The notes under the pieces: model-generated
Told to the model about the DNA's origin: nothing
Databases searched by the model: none
What the model saw: only the letters and a program-made list of their open reading frames with translations
Program-made: the position numbers and the translations under genes
DNA from: Verrucomicrobiota bacterium
Lineage (GTDB): Bacteria > Verrucomicrobiota > Verrucomicrobiia > Opitutales > Opitutaceae
Direction: 5' to 3'
Length of the DNA: 64,000 nucleotides
Assembly (NCBI GenBank): GCA_014584295.1
Contig: JACTNC010000016.1
Location: 62,001 to 126,000 of the forward strand
Part shown: one piece after another, positions 1 through 9,004 of the stretch
Layout of the letters: every line of letters starts with the position of its first letter
How positions within the stretch are numbered: position 1 is the first letter of the stretch

Positions 1-940
1 TTCCTACGGGTGTTCCTTCCTGGTTGAGCACAATGGATTCAGCACGAACAATCCGGCGATCGCCTGTTCGGAAGAAGATGACCTTCTTTGCCGGACCTCG
101 CTCCTTCTCCTCACGCAACGCCGCCCGCCCGATAAAATCCCCGGGTTTGTCAAACTTGACCGTCCAGCCCAGACCTGCGGCGATCGGGGAAATCGCATCC
201 GTGAGTTCATGACCGTAGAGAGGAAACCCTGCTTCAAGACGAAGCGAATCGCGCGCGCCCAGGCCGGCCAATTCGAGCCCCACCGGCGCGCCGGCTGCGA
301 CAATTGCCTCAGCCAGGAGCACGGAGTCTCCGGCGGCATGGTAAAGTTCAAATCCATCTTCGCCCGTGTACCCCGTTCGGCTGATGAGGCAGAAAACACC
401 CGCCACCGTGCCCTCCACAAAGTGGTAATACTTCACCCGATCCAGTTTGGCACCGGTCAGACTCTGAACTAACGCCGCAGCCTGCGGCCCCTGCACAGCG
501 ACAAGACCGTAATCATCAGAGCGATTGTTCACCGTGACTTCAAAACCGTCAGCTTCCGCCTGAAGCCATGCAAGGTCCCGCGCAATATTGCCCGCATTGA
601 TGCATAGGAAATAAGCATCCGGAGCCCGCTGATAGACCAGCAGATCATCGACAACACCTCCGCTCGGCAGGCACATCGGCGAATACAGGACACGACCCGG
701 AAAGAGGCTGCGAACGTCATTCGTGAGCACGTGATTCAGGAAGTTCGCAGCTCCGGGACCGCTCACCTCCACCTCTCCCATGTGCGAAACGTCAAACAGT
801 CCCGCCGTCCTTCTCACCGCCTTGTGCTCCTCAAGGATGCTGCGGTACTGGACCGGCATTTCCCATCCCGCGAAATCAACCATCCGACCGCCATGGGAAA
901 CGTGAAAATCAAACAGAGGCGTCCGTTTCAAAGTGCTCAT
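1..940 (-). CDS. gcvT: Aminomethyltransferase (glycine cleavage T-protein), 3' part cut by window edge
   Basis: T-protein of the glycine cleavage system: it moves the methylene carbon from aminomethyl-lipoyl H-protein to tetrahydrofolate and frees ammonia, in the cytoplasm. The frame is open to the left edge, so only the first 313 codons are present. Visible family features are GRMVDFAGWEMPVQY (residues 18-32), LFDVSHMGE (48-56), NHVLTNDV and the later TGYTGEDGFELY block. The start at 940 gives MSTLKRTPLFDFH, matching usual T-protein N-termini; an in-frame ATG at 949 would add only MHV. No gcvH or gcvP is in the window; if clustered they lie further left. The frame is intact and has no unusual features. 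Identity is secure, the missing C-terminal barrel cannot be judged. Confidence 0.95.
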   Translation of the reverse strand, partial: MSTLKRTPLFDFHVSHGGRMVDFAGWEMPVQYRSILEEHKAVRRTAGLFDVSHMGEVEVSGPGAANFLNHVLTNDVRSLFPGRVLYSPMCLPSGGVVDDLLVYQRAPDAYFLCINAGNIARDLAWLQAEADGFEVTVNNRSDDYGLVAVQGPQAAALVQSLTGAKLDRVKYYHFVEGTVAGVFCLISRTGYTGEDGFELYHAAGDSVLLAEAIVAAGAPVGLELAGLGARDSLRLEAGFPLYGHELTDAISPIAAGLGWTVKFDKPGDFIGRAALREEKERGPAKKVIFFRTGDRRIVRAESIVLNQEGTPVG

Positions 941-1049
941 GACGTGCATCACGCCCGAGCCACGCGTTCCGCGCAAGTTCGCAGTGAGCACAACCTGCCC
1001 AACATATCCGCCATTCCTGTTGTGCCAAACTGTCTGCGCCAAAATGCAA

Positions 1050-1093
1050 GAGGAAGAAAAAGCAAACGCGGCCCCCATTTGAGCGAGGACCGC
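1050..1093 (-). terminator. Probable rho-independent terminator of the TonB receptor gene
   Basis: Read on the minus strand, GCGGTCC (1093-1087) pairs with GGGCCGC (1074-1068) with one G-U pair and a 12-base loop, followed by GTTTGCTTTTTCTTCC. It lies about 30 bases past the stop of the receptor gene and before gcvT. The loop is large, so the call is moderate. Confidence 0.5.
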
Positions 1094-1124
1094 GCGGAGA
1101 TCGAGGCAAGGCCCCGAGGATTGC

Positions 1125-4100
1125 TCAGAAGTCAAACGTTGCCGTCAGGACAAACTGGCGGGGATCGATGATGCGGAACGCGTAGGGAGATCCGTCATAA
1201 TTGACCCCGACCGGACGCAACCTGCCTCCCTCAAAGACATTGGAGACATTGAGCTGGATCTTCATTCCAACCTGATCGTCGAGAATCTTGCGTCGATAGG
1301 AAATCCAAAGATCCGTGTAGGTGTTGCCATCGTCGTAGACCGGCTGGCTCACATCGGAAATGTCCATCACCGGCTGACCATTGTACCGGTTGACGCCACT
1401 GGCCTTGCCCAGGTATCCGATGACCGCTTTGTCCTCCCAACGTTGGCTGCCACCAATCGTGAATCCCTTGAGCTTGCCTGTGGTAAAATTATAGCTGCTA
1501 AGGAACGACCAGCGATATTTGCGCTGCCCTTGGACGGATTGGCCCTGCAAATCACGGTCGAGGGCGAGTTGGGGCATGACGATCGCGGCATAGTAGGCTT
1601 CGGGATTGGGATAACTGTTGGCTACCTCAGGAAACACCGAGCTGTTATAGCCATAGGAACTCCAAAAGTCCGTGAGGTTAACTGCACGTCCTCCTGAAGT
1701 CGTGTAGGTCACGAAACGCTGGTACTCAGGTTTCAGGTAGGTGCTTGCCTTTGCCGCTTTCCACACCGCCATGCGCTCGGCCTCCCACGGCAGGTACTCC
1801 TTTAGCACACTCGCATACTTTGTATCCTGCTTTCCGAAGGTGAACTTCATTGTCCAGTTGCGCGTGGGATTGTAGTTGATCTCCGCCTCGATCCCCTTGG
1901 CCTCGGCATTGCGCGTGGCACCCATCGCGAAGGGGCGTGTGGTGTAATAGTCGTACGGAAGCTGCCAGATCTTTTCCGCAGCAGCCTGAATCGCATCCTC
2001 CTCCGCGGCGCTGAGATTGTCCCCAAAGCCGTCCGCTGTCGGATCCCTGCCCATGTTAATGAGCGCAATCGTCCGGGCCCAATTGCGGAAGATCGTTTCG
2101 TCCACATTGCTCGAAAGGCGTCCAAACACGACCGGGGCGGCAATATTTTCGTTGAGATTCGAGGCCTCAAACCAGGTCACACGGCCAAAGAGCTTGTTCT
2201 CAAAGAGGCTGAACTGAATGCCATAATCCTTCCCCTCACCGGTCGGCTTGGGAAGCGGATTGCCATAGAAGTCGCCAAGTGCCGCCGACGGGGGATTGAA
2301 GTTGTCTGACTCATTGTAGCTGAAGCCAAAGTTGCGGACAAACTGCCAGAGGCGCGAACCGTTGTTGGCCCTGTTTTCGATCCCACTCCATCCCTGGAAG
2401 GGGCGCAGCACGCCGCCCATCGTACGGGTTGTGCCCTCAATCTCGTTATAGGGTCCCCAGCGGTTGAAGAGGAAGTCTCGCTGAAATACCCCATTTACCC
2501 ATTTCTGAGCATTGGTAATGGCCGGAGCGACGATATTGCCGGCGGAATCAACAACAGCACCTGTCCCGGTGTTTGTTACACGGGCCTTGTACTTGTCCTT
2601 GCGGAAACCAAAGGTAGTGATGAGGCGATCATTCCAGAAATGGCTGGTGATACCTGTGCTGAGCGACTCTACGACCTTTTGATTGCGGCCAGTATGCGCG
2701 TCGAAATCAATGAACTCGGTCGTCATGTTGACCGGAATGAAGGTCGACGTGTCGTAATTATAGGCCTGAATGTTTCCTGTATAGGTCATGTAGTCCCAGG
2801 TGCCCGCGGCTCTCGTGACAACACCATCCGGAGAACCGGGAGTGGCGAGGTAGTAGGTGCGACGTAGCGAAGTCGTATTCAAATTATAGCCCGTGGGGGT
2901 TCCATCCGCATTGTTGTTCGGATTGCGCATATAGCGATAGCGACCCGTGTCGCTCGTGCTGCTCACATAGTGGAGACGCTGACGCATCGTCGTCGTCATA
3001 TACTCGTCACGCGAAGCCAGCCCCAGCACCTGGTGACGGCCCAGCCAGCGGATCCAACCGTCCTTTACTGTGAAATCCGGTGTCCACGCGAGCATTGCGC
3101 GGTAATGGTCATCGAGTTCCTCATTTACATAGCTGTCGGGATCCTGGTCCTCGACATACGGCTTGCCGAAATAGGGATTGGCTGAGCCGTCTGGGAGCTT
3201 GATATTGGTATCGACGAAGAGCGTGGCGACGTTGAGTTGCGCCACCGTATAATTGACGCGCTGGTTGAAATCCTGGCGCAACCAGCCGGCGCTGAAGAAA
3301 AGATTGCCTGGGAGCTCCTGCTCGAATTCGACATTCAAGTTCGTGTTCTTGGCACTGCCGAAGTTCATCGAGTTGATGTTGATGTCGCGCCAGTCGTAGA
3401 TCGACGAATCCGTCACGCCCGGATAACGGTAGCTGCCCGCCGCGATTCCGTTGCCCGCGCCGGTCCAGGCCGCCGATGAGGTATAGGTCCGGGTATAGAT
3501 GCTGGCCCAGGTCGAGTTCGCATTGATCGCCGCGACCGTCGGGACCACTGCGGGGTTCGCCGCTGGATTCGTCGCCGTCCCGAAACCGGGGAGATACCGG
3601 TACTGATAGGTGGGCTGAAACCAGTTCACCAGTTGACCATCCGCGATCTGCATGATGCTGCGCCCTTGATTCACCTCTCCAATGCCAGGCACGAAAAGGA
3701 TGTTGGTCGAAGGTGTTCCGGCCACCCAATTGGCGGGAATACCCCAGCGGGCATTGCCGAAGATGTTGACCCCATTGTATTGGGTCTTCGCCGCATTCCA
3801 CTTGGACGCATCAAACCCCGGACGCGATTCAATGAATGCGCGGAGCGCATTCGCGAAGGGCGACGCCGCATCATTCACCATCATGCTCAATTCCTGACGG
3901 GTGTTGAGACTGTAAACCTTCATCGTCGTCGGGTCGTAATAGGGGCGCCCCGCGAGATTCCACTGGGTGATATAGTCGCGTGGAGTCAGTGTGTTCGGAC
4001 GGCGATTGTCGTTGTCGTATTTCTCCGCGTTGACCTTCAGCGTGGTCCCCCTAAAGGGCTTGAACGTAAGTGCACCGTAGTAACGCTTGGTCTTGTCATA

Positions 4101-4886
4101 GGAGGGTTCACGATCGAACTTCCGGTCGTCAAAAACAGCGGCGCCGTAGATCGCGAGCTTGTCGGAGGCGAGTCCCTCGTTGAAATTGAGCGCCGTGCGG
4201 AATGAACCGTACTGATCGGTCCGCAGCGACACTTGGGCCGTGCGCTTGCCCATGCGGGCCTGCGCCGTGCTTTGATTGACGATGCCCGCCGGGCTGCCGA
4301 GTCCGAAGAGCATGGAATTGGGTCCACGGCTGATCTCGACGGTTTGCGTATTGTAGGAGTCAAAGGGCACCGCGCCGATGGCGGGATAGTAGTTGAGCGC
4401 AGCGCTCGGCGAACCCAGACCGCGCACACGGTTGGCACCAGCATTGGTGTAGGGTGTGATATTGTTGCCCTGAGTACCGCCCGCGTTGACGTCGAGCACG
4501 CCATCGTTGCGCATGCTCTGCGTCCCCGGCGTGTAGGTCAGGGAACCTTCGGTGTTAACCTCGTAGCGAAAGATGTCATTGATGTCCGTCGAGGCCGTGT
4601 CCTCGAATTGCTGCTTGGTCACCACCGACACCGAAGCACCGAGGTCGGCGAGGTTCGTGTTCATGCGACTTCCCGCCAGCGTATTCGCTGCAAAATATCC
4701 GGAGTCCCTTTCTGTGGAGACCGTGAAGGGTGAAAGTTTGACCACCTGGTCGGAATCCTGATCCGAAGGTTTCGCCCTCGCGGGATCAGCCACCTGCTGG
4801 GCCTGCAGTACGACCGCGGATGCCAGAGCCAGGATCAAAACGGCCGGGCGGCCTCGATGGGTGATGAATGATAGGTAGGGGGTCAT
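1125..4886 (-). CDS. Large TonB-dependent outer-membrane receptor
   Basis: Outer-membrane active transporter powered by TonB-ExbBD; the substrate cannot be told from sequence. The protein is 1,253 residues, long for the family (usually 600-1,000). It has a signal peptide (hydrophobic VLILALASAVVLQA, about residues 15-30), then KLSPFTVSTERDSGY, a plug domain with SVVTKQQFEDT and EISRGPNSMLFG followed by GSPAGIVNQST, and a long beta-barrel ending in phenylalanine (FVLTATFDF), the usual barrel C-terminus. The start at 4886 was chosen because it places the signal peptide at the N-terminus; an upstream in-frame ATG at 5036 would put 50 extra residues before it. No SusD-like partner lies next to it, so it is a single-component receptor of the type expanded in Opitutaceae-like bacteria. 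A probable terminator follows; the 291 bases upstream are shared with the divergent CNNM gene. Confidence 0.9.
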   Translation of the reverse strand: MTPYLSFITHRGRPAVLILALASAVVLQAQQVADPARAKPSDQDSDQVVKLSPFTVSTERDSGYFAANTLAGSRMNTNLADLGASVSVVTKQQFEDTASTDINDIFRYEVNTEGSLTYTPGTQSMRNDGVLDVNAGGTQGNNITPYTNAGANRVRGLGSPSAALNYYPAIGAVPFDSYNTQTVEISRGPNSMLFGLGSPAGIVNQSTAQARMGKRTAQVSLRTDQYGSFRTALNFNEGLASDKLAIYGAAVFDDRKFDREPSYDKTKRYYGALTFKPFRGTTLKVNAEKYDNDNRRPNTLTPRDYITQWNLAGRPYYDPTTMKVYSLNTRQELSMMVNDAASPFANALRAFIESRPGFDASKWNAAKTQYNGVNIFGNARWGIPANWVAGTPSTNILFVPGIGEVNQGRSIMQIADGQLVNWFQPTYQYRYLPGFGTATNPAANPAVVPTVAAINANSTWASIYTRTYTSSAAWTGAGNGIAAGSYRYPGVTDSSIYDWRDININSMNFGSAKNTNLNVEFEQELPGNLFFSAGWLRQDFNQRVNYTVAQLNVATLFVDTNIKLPDGSANPYFGKPYVEDQDPDSYVNEELDDHYRAMLAWTPDFTVKDGWIRWLGRHQVLGLASRDEYMTTTMRQRLHYVSSTSDTGRYRYMRNPNNNADGTPTGYNLNTTSLRRTYYLATPGSPDGVVTRAAGTWDYMTYTGNIQAYNYDTSTFIPVNMTTEFIDFDAHTGRNQKVVESLSTGITSHFWNDRLITTFGFRKDKYKARVTNTGTGAVVDSAGNIVAPAITNAQKWVNGVFQRDFLFNRWGPYNEIEGTTRTMGGVLRPFQGWSGIENRANNGSRLWQFVRNFGFSYNESDNFNPPSAALGDFYGNPLPKPTGEGKDYGIQFSLFENKLFGRVTWFEASNLNENIAAPVVFGRLSSNVDETIFRNWARTIALINMGRDPTADGFGDNLSAAEEDAIQAAAEKIWQLPYDYYTTRPFAMGATRNAEAKGIEAEINYNPTRNWTMKFTFGKQDTKYASVLKEYLPWEAERMAVWKAAKASTYLKPEYQRFVTYTTSGGRAVNLTDFWSSYGYNSSVFPEVANSYPNPEAYYAAIVMPQLALDRDLQGQSVQGQRKYRWSFLSSYNFTTGKLKGFTIGGSQRWEDKAVIGYLGKASGVNRYNGQPVMDISDVSQPVYDDGNTYTDLWISYRRKILDDQVGMKIQLNVSNVFEGGRLRPVGVNYDGSPYAFRIIDPRQFVLTATFDF

Positions 4887-5127
4887 GAATCGATAGGGTC
4901 TGAGTTGATGAAAGATTGGGAGAAAGACCATGGCAGATGCCACGTCTGGCGATTGCAGCTTTCCTGGACAACGGGGCAGGCAGGGGTGCAATTGGGAGGG
5001 AGATCGTAACAATCGCCAGCCAAGCCCGATCGACATCGGGGCTCAATCGGCGGACCGTTCAGACAGTCCGATTTTGCTTGTTACTCCAGCCCCCAAAGGC
5101 AACCGGGATCTTGGGGCGGGACTACCC

Positions 5128-5134
5128 AAGGTGG
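5128..5134 (+). promoter_or_regulatory. Shine-Dalgarno-like AAGGTGG before an alternative TTG start
   Basis: AAGGTGG lies four bases before the in-frame TTG at 5139. It is one of the few purine-rich motifs near a start in this window and raises the possibility that the CNNM protein begins 13 codons earlier (MNRIPRTAHKLGA) than the ATG at 5178. Confidence 0.3.
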
Positions 5135-5177
5135 ACTTTTGAATCGCATCCCCCGTACCGCGCATAAGCTTGGTGCC

Positions 5178-6281
5178 ATGGTCAGTCTCCTTGTCGCAAT
5201 CATTCTGACGGTGGGCGTCTCCTTCCTTTGCTCGCTGGCGGAGGCCATGATGCTGAGCACGACGGGGGCTGACATCGCGGCACTCAAGAAGAGCAGGCCT
5301 GCGCGGGGGCTGTGTCTTGAGCGGCTTAAGCACAACATCGAGGGAACGATGTCCACTATCCTGACACTCAACACGCTGGCAAACACCCTGGGATCAGTGA
5401 TCATCGGAGGACTCGCAACGCGCATCTACGGCGATGCAGCGCTGGGGGCGATTTCAGTCATTCTCACGATTTCCGTGCTGATCTTTGCGGAATTTCTCCC
5501 AAAGAGCATCGGTGTAAACTACCGGCGCACCCTCCAGCCGGTCTTGGTTTACCCTCTCCATACTGCAAACCGGATCATGAAGCCGGTCAGCTTCCTGAGT
5601 TCGCGGCTCATTCGCGTTTTCATAAATCCTCCCCGAATGCAGGATGATCCCGACGAGGAGATCATCCTGCTGGCAGAACGTGGCGCTCAACAAGGCGTCC
5701 TGACCCGCAACGAGTCCAACATCATCACAAATACGCTCGGACTGAGCGATGTCCGTGTAACAGACATCATGACCCCGAGGACTGTGGTGACCGCACTTCA
5801 GAAATCAGCGACGGTAGGTGACGTGTTTGCCGCCCATCCCAACATCCCCTTTGGTCGAATGCCCGTGTACGGGCGCAACCTTGACGATATTGTGGGCGTC
5901 GTACGGCGTCGCGACCTGCTCAAGGCCAAGGCCGAGGACAAGGATCAGACGACGGTTCAACATCTCATGCAGGAGGCTCACTTTATCCCAGAAACCGTTT
6001 CGATTGAGAATGCCCTCCAGGTTTTCCTCAGGAAGCACCAGCAATTTCTGGTCGTAGTTGATGAATTTGGCGCCACAGCAGGCGTGCTCACCATGGAGGA
6101 TGTGATGGAGCACATTCTCGGCCGGGAAATCTTCGAGAATGACGACGTCGCGGTGGACATGAGGGAACTTGCCCGATCAAAGAATCAGCGACAGACACGC
6201 GCTCCCATACGACGCGCCATGCCGCCAATGAAGCCGCCCGTTGCTCCACGGCCACCTCAGGACCACTCTCAAGACCAATGA
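5178..6281 (+). CDS. CNNM-domain (DUF21) / CBS-pair membrane protein
   Basis: Member of the CNNM/CorC 'hemolysin-like' family, linked in other bacteria to Mg2+ or Co2+ efflux; here the cation is not known. The 367-residue protein begins with a hydrophobic DUF21 region of about three to four membrane segments (roughly residues 1-145; FAEFLPKSIGVNYRR marks its end), followed by two cytoplasmic CBS domains (about 190-315; VTDIMTPRTVV and FLVVVDEFGATAGVLTMEDVMEHILG). It then ends in a short basic, proline-rich tail. The C-terminal CorC_HlyC transporter-associated domain usual in longer relatives is absent. The ATG at 5178 puts the first membrane helix at the N-terminus; a TTG at 5139 with AAGGTGG upstream is the alternative. 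Its stop overlaps the start of lgt by ATGA, so the two are translationally coupled. Confidence 0.87.
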   Translation: MVSLLVAIILTVGVSFLCSLAEAMMLSTTGADIAALKKSRPARGLCLERLKHNIEGTMSTILTLNTLANTLGSVIIGGLATRIYGDAALGAISVILTISVLIFAEFLPKSIGVNYRRTLQPVLVYPLHTANRIMKPVSFLSSRLIRVFINPPRMQDDPDEEIILLAERGAQQGVLTRNESNIITNTLGLSDVRVTDIMTPRTVVTALQKSATVGDVFAAHPNIPFGRMPVYGRNLDDIVGVVRRRDLLKAKAEDKDQTTVQHLMQEAHFIPETVSIENALQVFLRKHQQFLVVVDEFGATAGVLTMEDVMEHILGREIFENDDVAVDMRELARSKNQRQTRAPIRRAMPPMKPPVAPRPPQDHSQDQ

Positions 6282-7105
6282 TTCCTTTCGCGACCTGGGT
6301 CCATACTTGGGACCCCTTTCTGGTAAAATTCTCCGACAACTTCGGCATTCGCTACTATGGGCTGGCCTACGTCCTCGGATTCGTCGGCGCAGCATGGCTC
6401 ATGATTCGCTATGCGCGAAAAGGGCGTACCCGCATGACAGAGTCTCAAATCAGCGACCTGATGGTGGGCATGGTCCTCGGCGTCGTGATCGGGGGACGCC
6501 TGGGCTATTTTCTCCTCTACCACATCGACGAACTCGCCGCGAACCCCCTTGTCCTCTTCAAGGTATGGGGCGGCGGCATGGCCTTCCATGGCGGCCTCGC
6601 CGGAGTCGCAATCGCGATCGGATGGATCGCCTGGCGGCAAAAGATCTCCTTTGCCCACATCGCCGACGTCGTAAGCTCTGTCGCAAGCCTTGGCCTGCTC
6701 TTTGGTCGCATTGCCAACTTCATAAACGGCGAACTCTGGGGACGGATCAGCTTGGTTCCGTGGGCAGTCATATTCCCGGCGAGTGATCCCACCGCCCTGG
6801 ACGTGACAAAGATACCACCGCGACACCCGTCCCAACTCTACGAAGCATTCCTTGAAGGGCTTCTGCTGTTTGCGTTTGCCCAATGGCGATTCTGGAAAAC
6901 CGACGTGGTTGCAAAGGCCCCCGGAAGACTCTGTGGAGAGTATCTGGCTGCCTACGGAGTAGCCCGAATCGTGTGTGAAATGTTTCGCGAACCCGATGCG
7001 ACGCTCATCCTGGGGCTCAGCCGGGGCACATTCTATTCGCTTTTCCTGATTGCCACCGGAGTTGTATTCATCCTTCGCAGCAAGGCCCGCGTTCCTTCAA
7101 GGTAG
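6278..7105 (+). CDS. lgt: Phosphatidylglycerol--prolipoprotein diacylglyceryl transferase
   Basis: First enzyme of lipoprotein maturation: it transfers diacylglycerol from phosphatidylglycerol to the lipobox cysteine of prolipoproteins at the inner membrane. The protein has 275 residues, a normal length, and about seven hydrophobic segments. The signature GRIANFINGELWGR is present, as are FHGGLAG with its conserved histidine, RHPSQLYEA, and the arginine-containing FGIRYYGLAYVLG near the N-terminus. It overlaps the preceding CNNM gene by ATGA, which fixes the start. The gene downstream is convergent, 11 bases away, with no clear terminator between them. In this window the M48 protease at 24210 has a lipobox and is a likely substrate. 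Confidence 0.97.
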   Translation: MIPFATWVHTWDPFLVKFSDNFGIRYYGLAYVLGFVGAAWLMIRYARKGRTRMTESQISDLMVGMVLGVVIGGRLGYFLLYHIDELAANPLVLFKVWGGGMAFHGGLAGVAIAIGWIAWRQKISFAHIADVVSSVASLGLLFGRIANFINGELWGRISLVPWAVIFPASDPTALDVTKIPPRHPSQLYEAFLEGLLLFAFAQWRFWKTDVVAKAPGRLCGEYLAAYGVARIVCEMFREPDATLILGLSRGTFYSLFLIATGVVFILRSKARVPSR

Positions 7106-7116
7106 GAACATCCGGT

Positions 7117-8928
7117 CTACGGCTTGACGGCCACCGATCGGCGCAACGACTGGCTCAAGCCATTCATTTCCTTCTCCAACAGCGATCCGGGTGCGGGCGA
7201 CATCGCGCTTCTCGCATAGGCGACTGCCCGCACCGCCTCTTCGGTGTTTCCCTTCCCGGCAAGCTGCGTTGAAAAAGGACGGACCACCTGGTCGAAAAAG
7301 GAGATGCCCTGGCCCCGCGCATGGAGATCGACGATCTCACGGAAAAGGCGCATCTGTTCGACTATCGGTCTGGAGGCCACTGCCCTGCTCAGTTCCGCCA
7401 TGGCTTGACTGAAAGCCAGGTCCGCCCGCCTGCCTTGAAACTTTCGCGCTGTCATCCGATCCTGATAGTCCGCCGCACTCGTCTCCCCCCTTGCCCGCAG
7501 GCGGCCCGACAGGATCGCGGAAAAATGTTGACTGAGCTCGGGATACCGCTGGAACGCCAGCGCCGCCTCTCGAAGCGCGGCCTCGACGGTCGAGGACTCG
7601 GCTTGAACCGCCTCTGCGGCGGCAAAGTAGGTCTGCCAGCCCTTCAGGAGGCGGGACTCGAAGTTGACGGACCGCCGCGCAGCGCGCATCGCTGCGCTGG
7701 AATTGCCGCGCTCCATGAAGACCTCGGCAAACTCCGCCTCGATGCATGCCTGCCGAAAACGCGTGGAGTTCCGAAAGCCATCCGAAAGAAACTGCAATTC
7801 GTGATCCGTTAGGTCCGCCCACGTCTGGGGATCGTGAGCCAGTCCGGTTACGAGCTTCTGCCCGGCGGGCCTGCCGGCATCCAGCTGCCAACGACGGTGG
7901 CCATCAAGGTATCCGAACCAGGCATGACGTCTGTCCAATCCAGCACCGCGAAAAATCATCGTCGGCACGCCCCTCGCCTTCGCACACTGCGTGGCAAAAT
8001 AGGCCTGATCAACACAGATGCCACCGGCCATGAGGATACCGGGCAGCGTATAGGCGGGCTCACGCCACACAAATGCGCCGGAATCTGCACGGTCGTGCCT
8101 GTAGCTGACCATCGTATAGGTTTCCGCCAGCTGTGCGACAGGCGCGTGCACGTTTGCCTGAGCCCAGGCGAGTTCACCAAAAGGAGCGGCCAGATCGACC
8201 AGGAATTTGAGTTCTCCCGCACTCAGGGAGGCAATGCGATGAAGCGATTGGCCCTGGCGGTCCAACTTCACAAAAAAATCGAAAGTAGCCAAGGGAGATG
8301 GCAGCCTGCGCTTCAGCACCGCCTGATCGACTTGGGCATGTGGCCAGCCGGGAGGCGGAGGCACATCGTACACCAGCGCTATCGCAAGGGCGAGCTGACA
8401 ATACCTCTCGAAAGCGATGGAATCCGCCTGATGCAGACGATCCAGGATCGAGAAGACCCTCGGCACATAATCACAGGGCAACAACTGTCCAAAAAACGAT
8501 TCCAGGAACGGACGGTGCAACAGCACCCATGAAACAAACTCTTTTCGCAAACCATCACCGAGCGTCCGATCCCTGGGTTCATAGACCGTCTCCATGTTGG
8601 AGTGACCCGCCCGATTACCGTTGATTGCATCGACCCATCGGGGAATGAATGTCGCCTCCCGCTCACCCATCAGTGCCGCCCATCGCCCCGCCAGCAGCCA
8701 GCCGTACAATCCGCCTGCCCGCTCCGGCTTGCGAACGTAGGCAGCCAGCACCTGGGGAAGAATCGAGCCTGATACTGCAGCCCACGATTCGGAGGTGCCG
8801 CTCTGGACAATCGCTGCAACCTCGCGCCCCCCCGGATCCCTTTCCAGCCAGGTTTCAGGGATCTCCCAGGCATGCAGTGCTGTGACTGCTGCCGTCGAAA
8901 TGAGAAGGGAAATCACCGAACGGACCAT
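7117..8928 (-). CDS. Exported transglutaminase-like superfamily protein of unknown role
   Basis: I do not recognise a named gene. The 603-residue product has an N-terminal signal peptide (VRSVISLLISTAAVTALHA, cleavage near residue 20), so it should be periplasmic or exported. The middle holds a pattern typical of the transglutaminase-like cysteine-protease fold: GGICVDQAYFA with C305, RRHAWFGY with H335, and WQLDAG with D350, in the order and spacing of the Cys-His-Asp triad. The regions on either side are mostly helical and show no motif I can name. The start at 8928 puts the signal peptide first; the open frame continues upstream into the clpC 3' end and that part is unlikely to be translated. 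It lies downstream of clpC in the same direction, but a strong terminator separates them. Possible activities are peptide cleavage, amide hydrolysis or a non-catalytic role. Confidence 0.72.
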   Translation of the reverse strand: MVRSVISLLISTAAVTALHAWEIPETWLERDPGGREVAAIVQSGTSESWAAVSGSILPQVLAAYVRKPERAGGLYGWLLAGRWAALMGEREATFIPRWVDAINGNRAGHSNMETVYEPRDRTLGDGLRKEFVSWVLLHRPFLESFFGQLLPCDYVPRVFSILDRLHQADSIAFERYCQLALAIALVYDVPPPPGWPHAQVDQAVLKRRLPSPLATFDFFVKLDRQGQSLHRIASLSAGELKFLVDLAAPFGELAWAQANVHAPVAQLAETYTMVSYRHDRADSGAFVWREPAYTLPGILMAGGICVDQAYFATQCAKARGVPTMIFRGAGLDRRHAWFGYLDGHRRWQLDAGRPAGQKLVTGLAHDPQTWADLTDHELQFLSDGFRNSTRFRQACIEAEFAEVFMERGNSSAAMRAARRSVNFESRLLKGWQTYFAAAEAVQAESSTVEAALREAALAFQRYPELSQHFSAILSGRLRARGETSAADYQDRMTARKFQGRRADLAFSQAMAELSRAVASRPIVEQMRLFREIVDLHARGQGISFFDQVVRPFSTQLAGKGNTEEAVRAVAYARSAMSPAPGSLLEKEMNGLSQSLRRSVAVKP

Positions 8929-8956
8929 GGGACGCACCAGAATCAGGAGAGCACCT

Positions 8957-8985
8957 GCAAAAAAGGCCGCCCAAAGGCGGCCTTT
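8957..8985 (-). terminator. Strong rho-independent terminator after clpC
   Basis: A perfect 7-bp stem GGCCGCC (8965-8971) / GGCGGCC (8976-8982) closes a four-base loop and extends by three A-T pairs. On the minus strand it is followed by six T residues (8964-8959). It lies about 20 bases after the clpC stop and separates clpC from the transglutaminase-like gene. Confidence 0.85.
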
Positions 8986-9004
8986 GAAATCGGTCGTATC
9001 AGAC

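Noticed and set aside
941..1124. Possible glycine riboswitch before gcvT
   Set aside because: The 184 bases do not show the paired glycine aptamers; they hold the terminator of the receptor gene instead.
4887..5177. The 291-base divergent region between the large TonB receptor and the CNNM gene as a regulatory RNA or operator region
   Set aside because: Apart from a 5-bp inverted repeat CGGAC...GTCCG near 5051-5070 and the AAGGTGG motif, nothing clear was seen.
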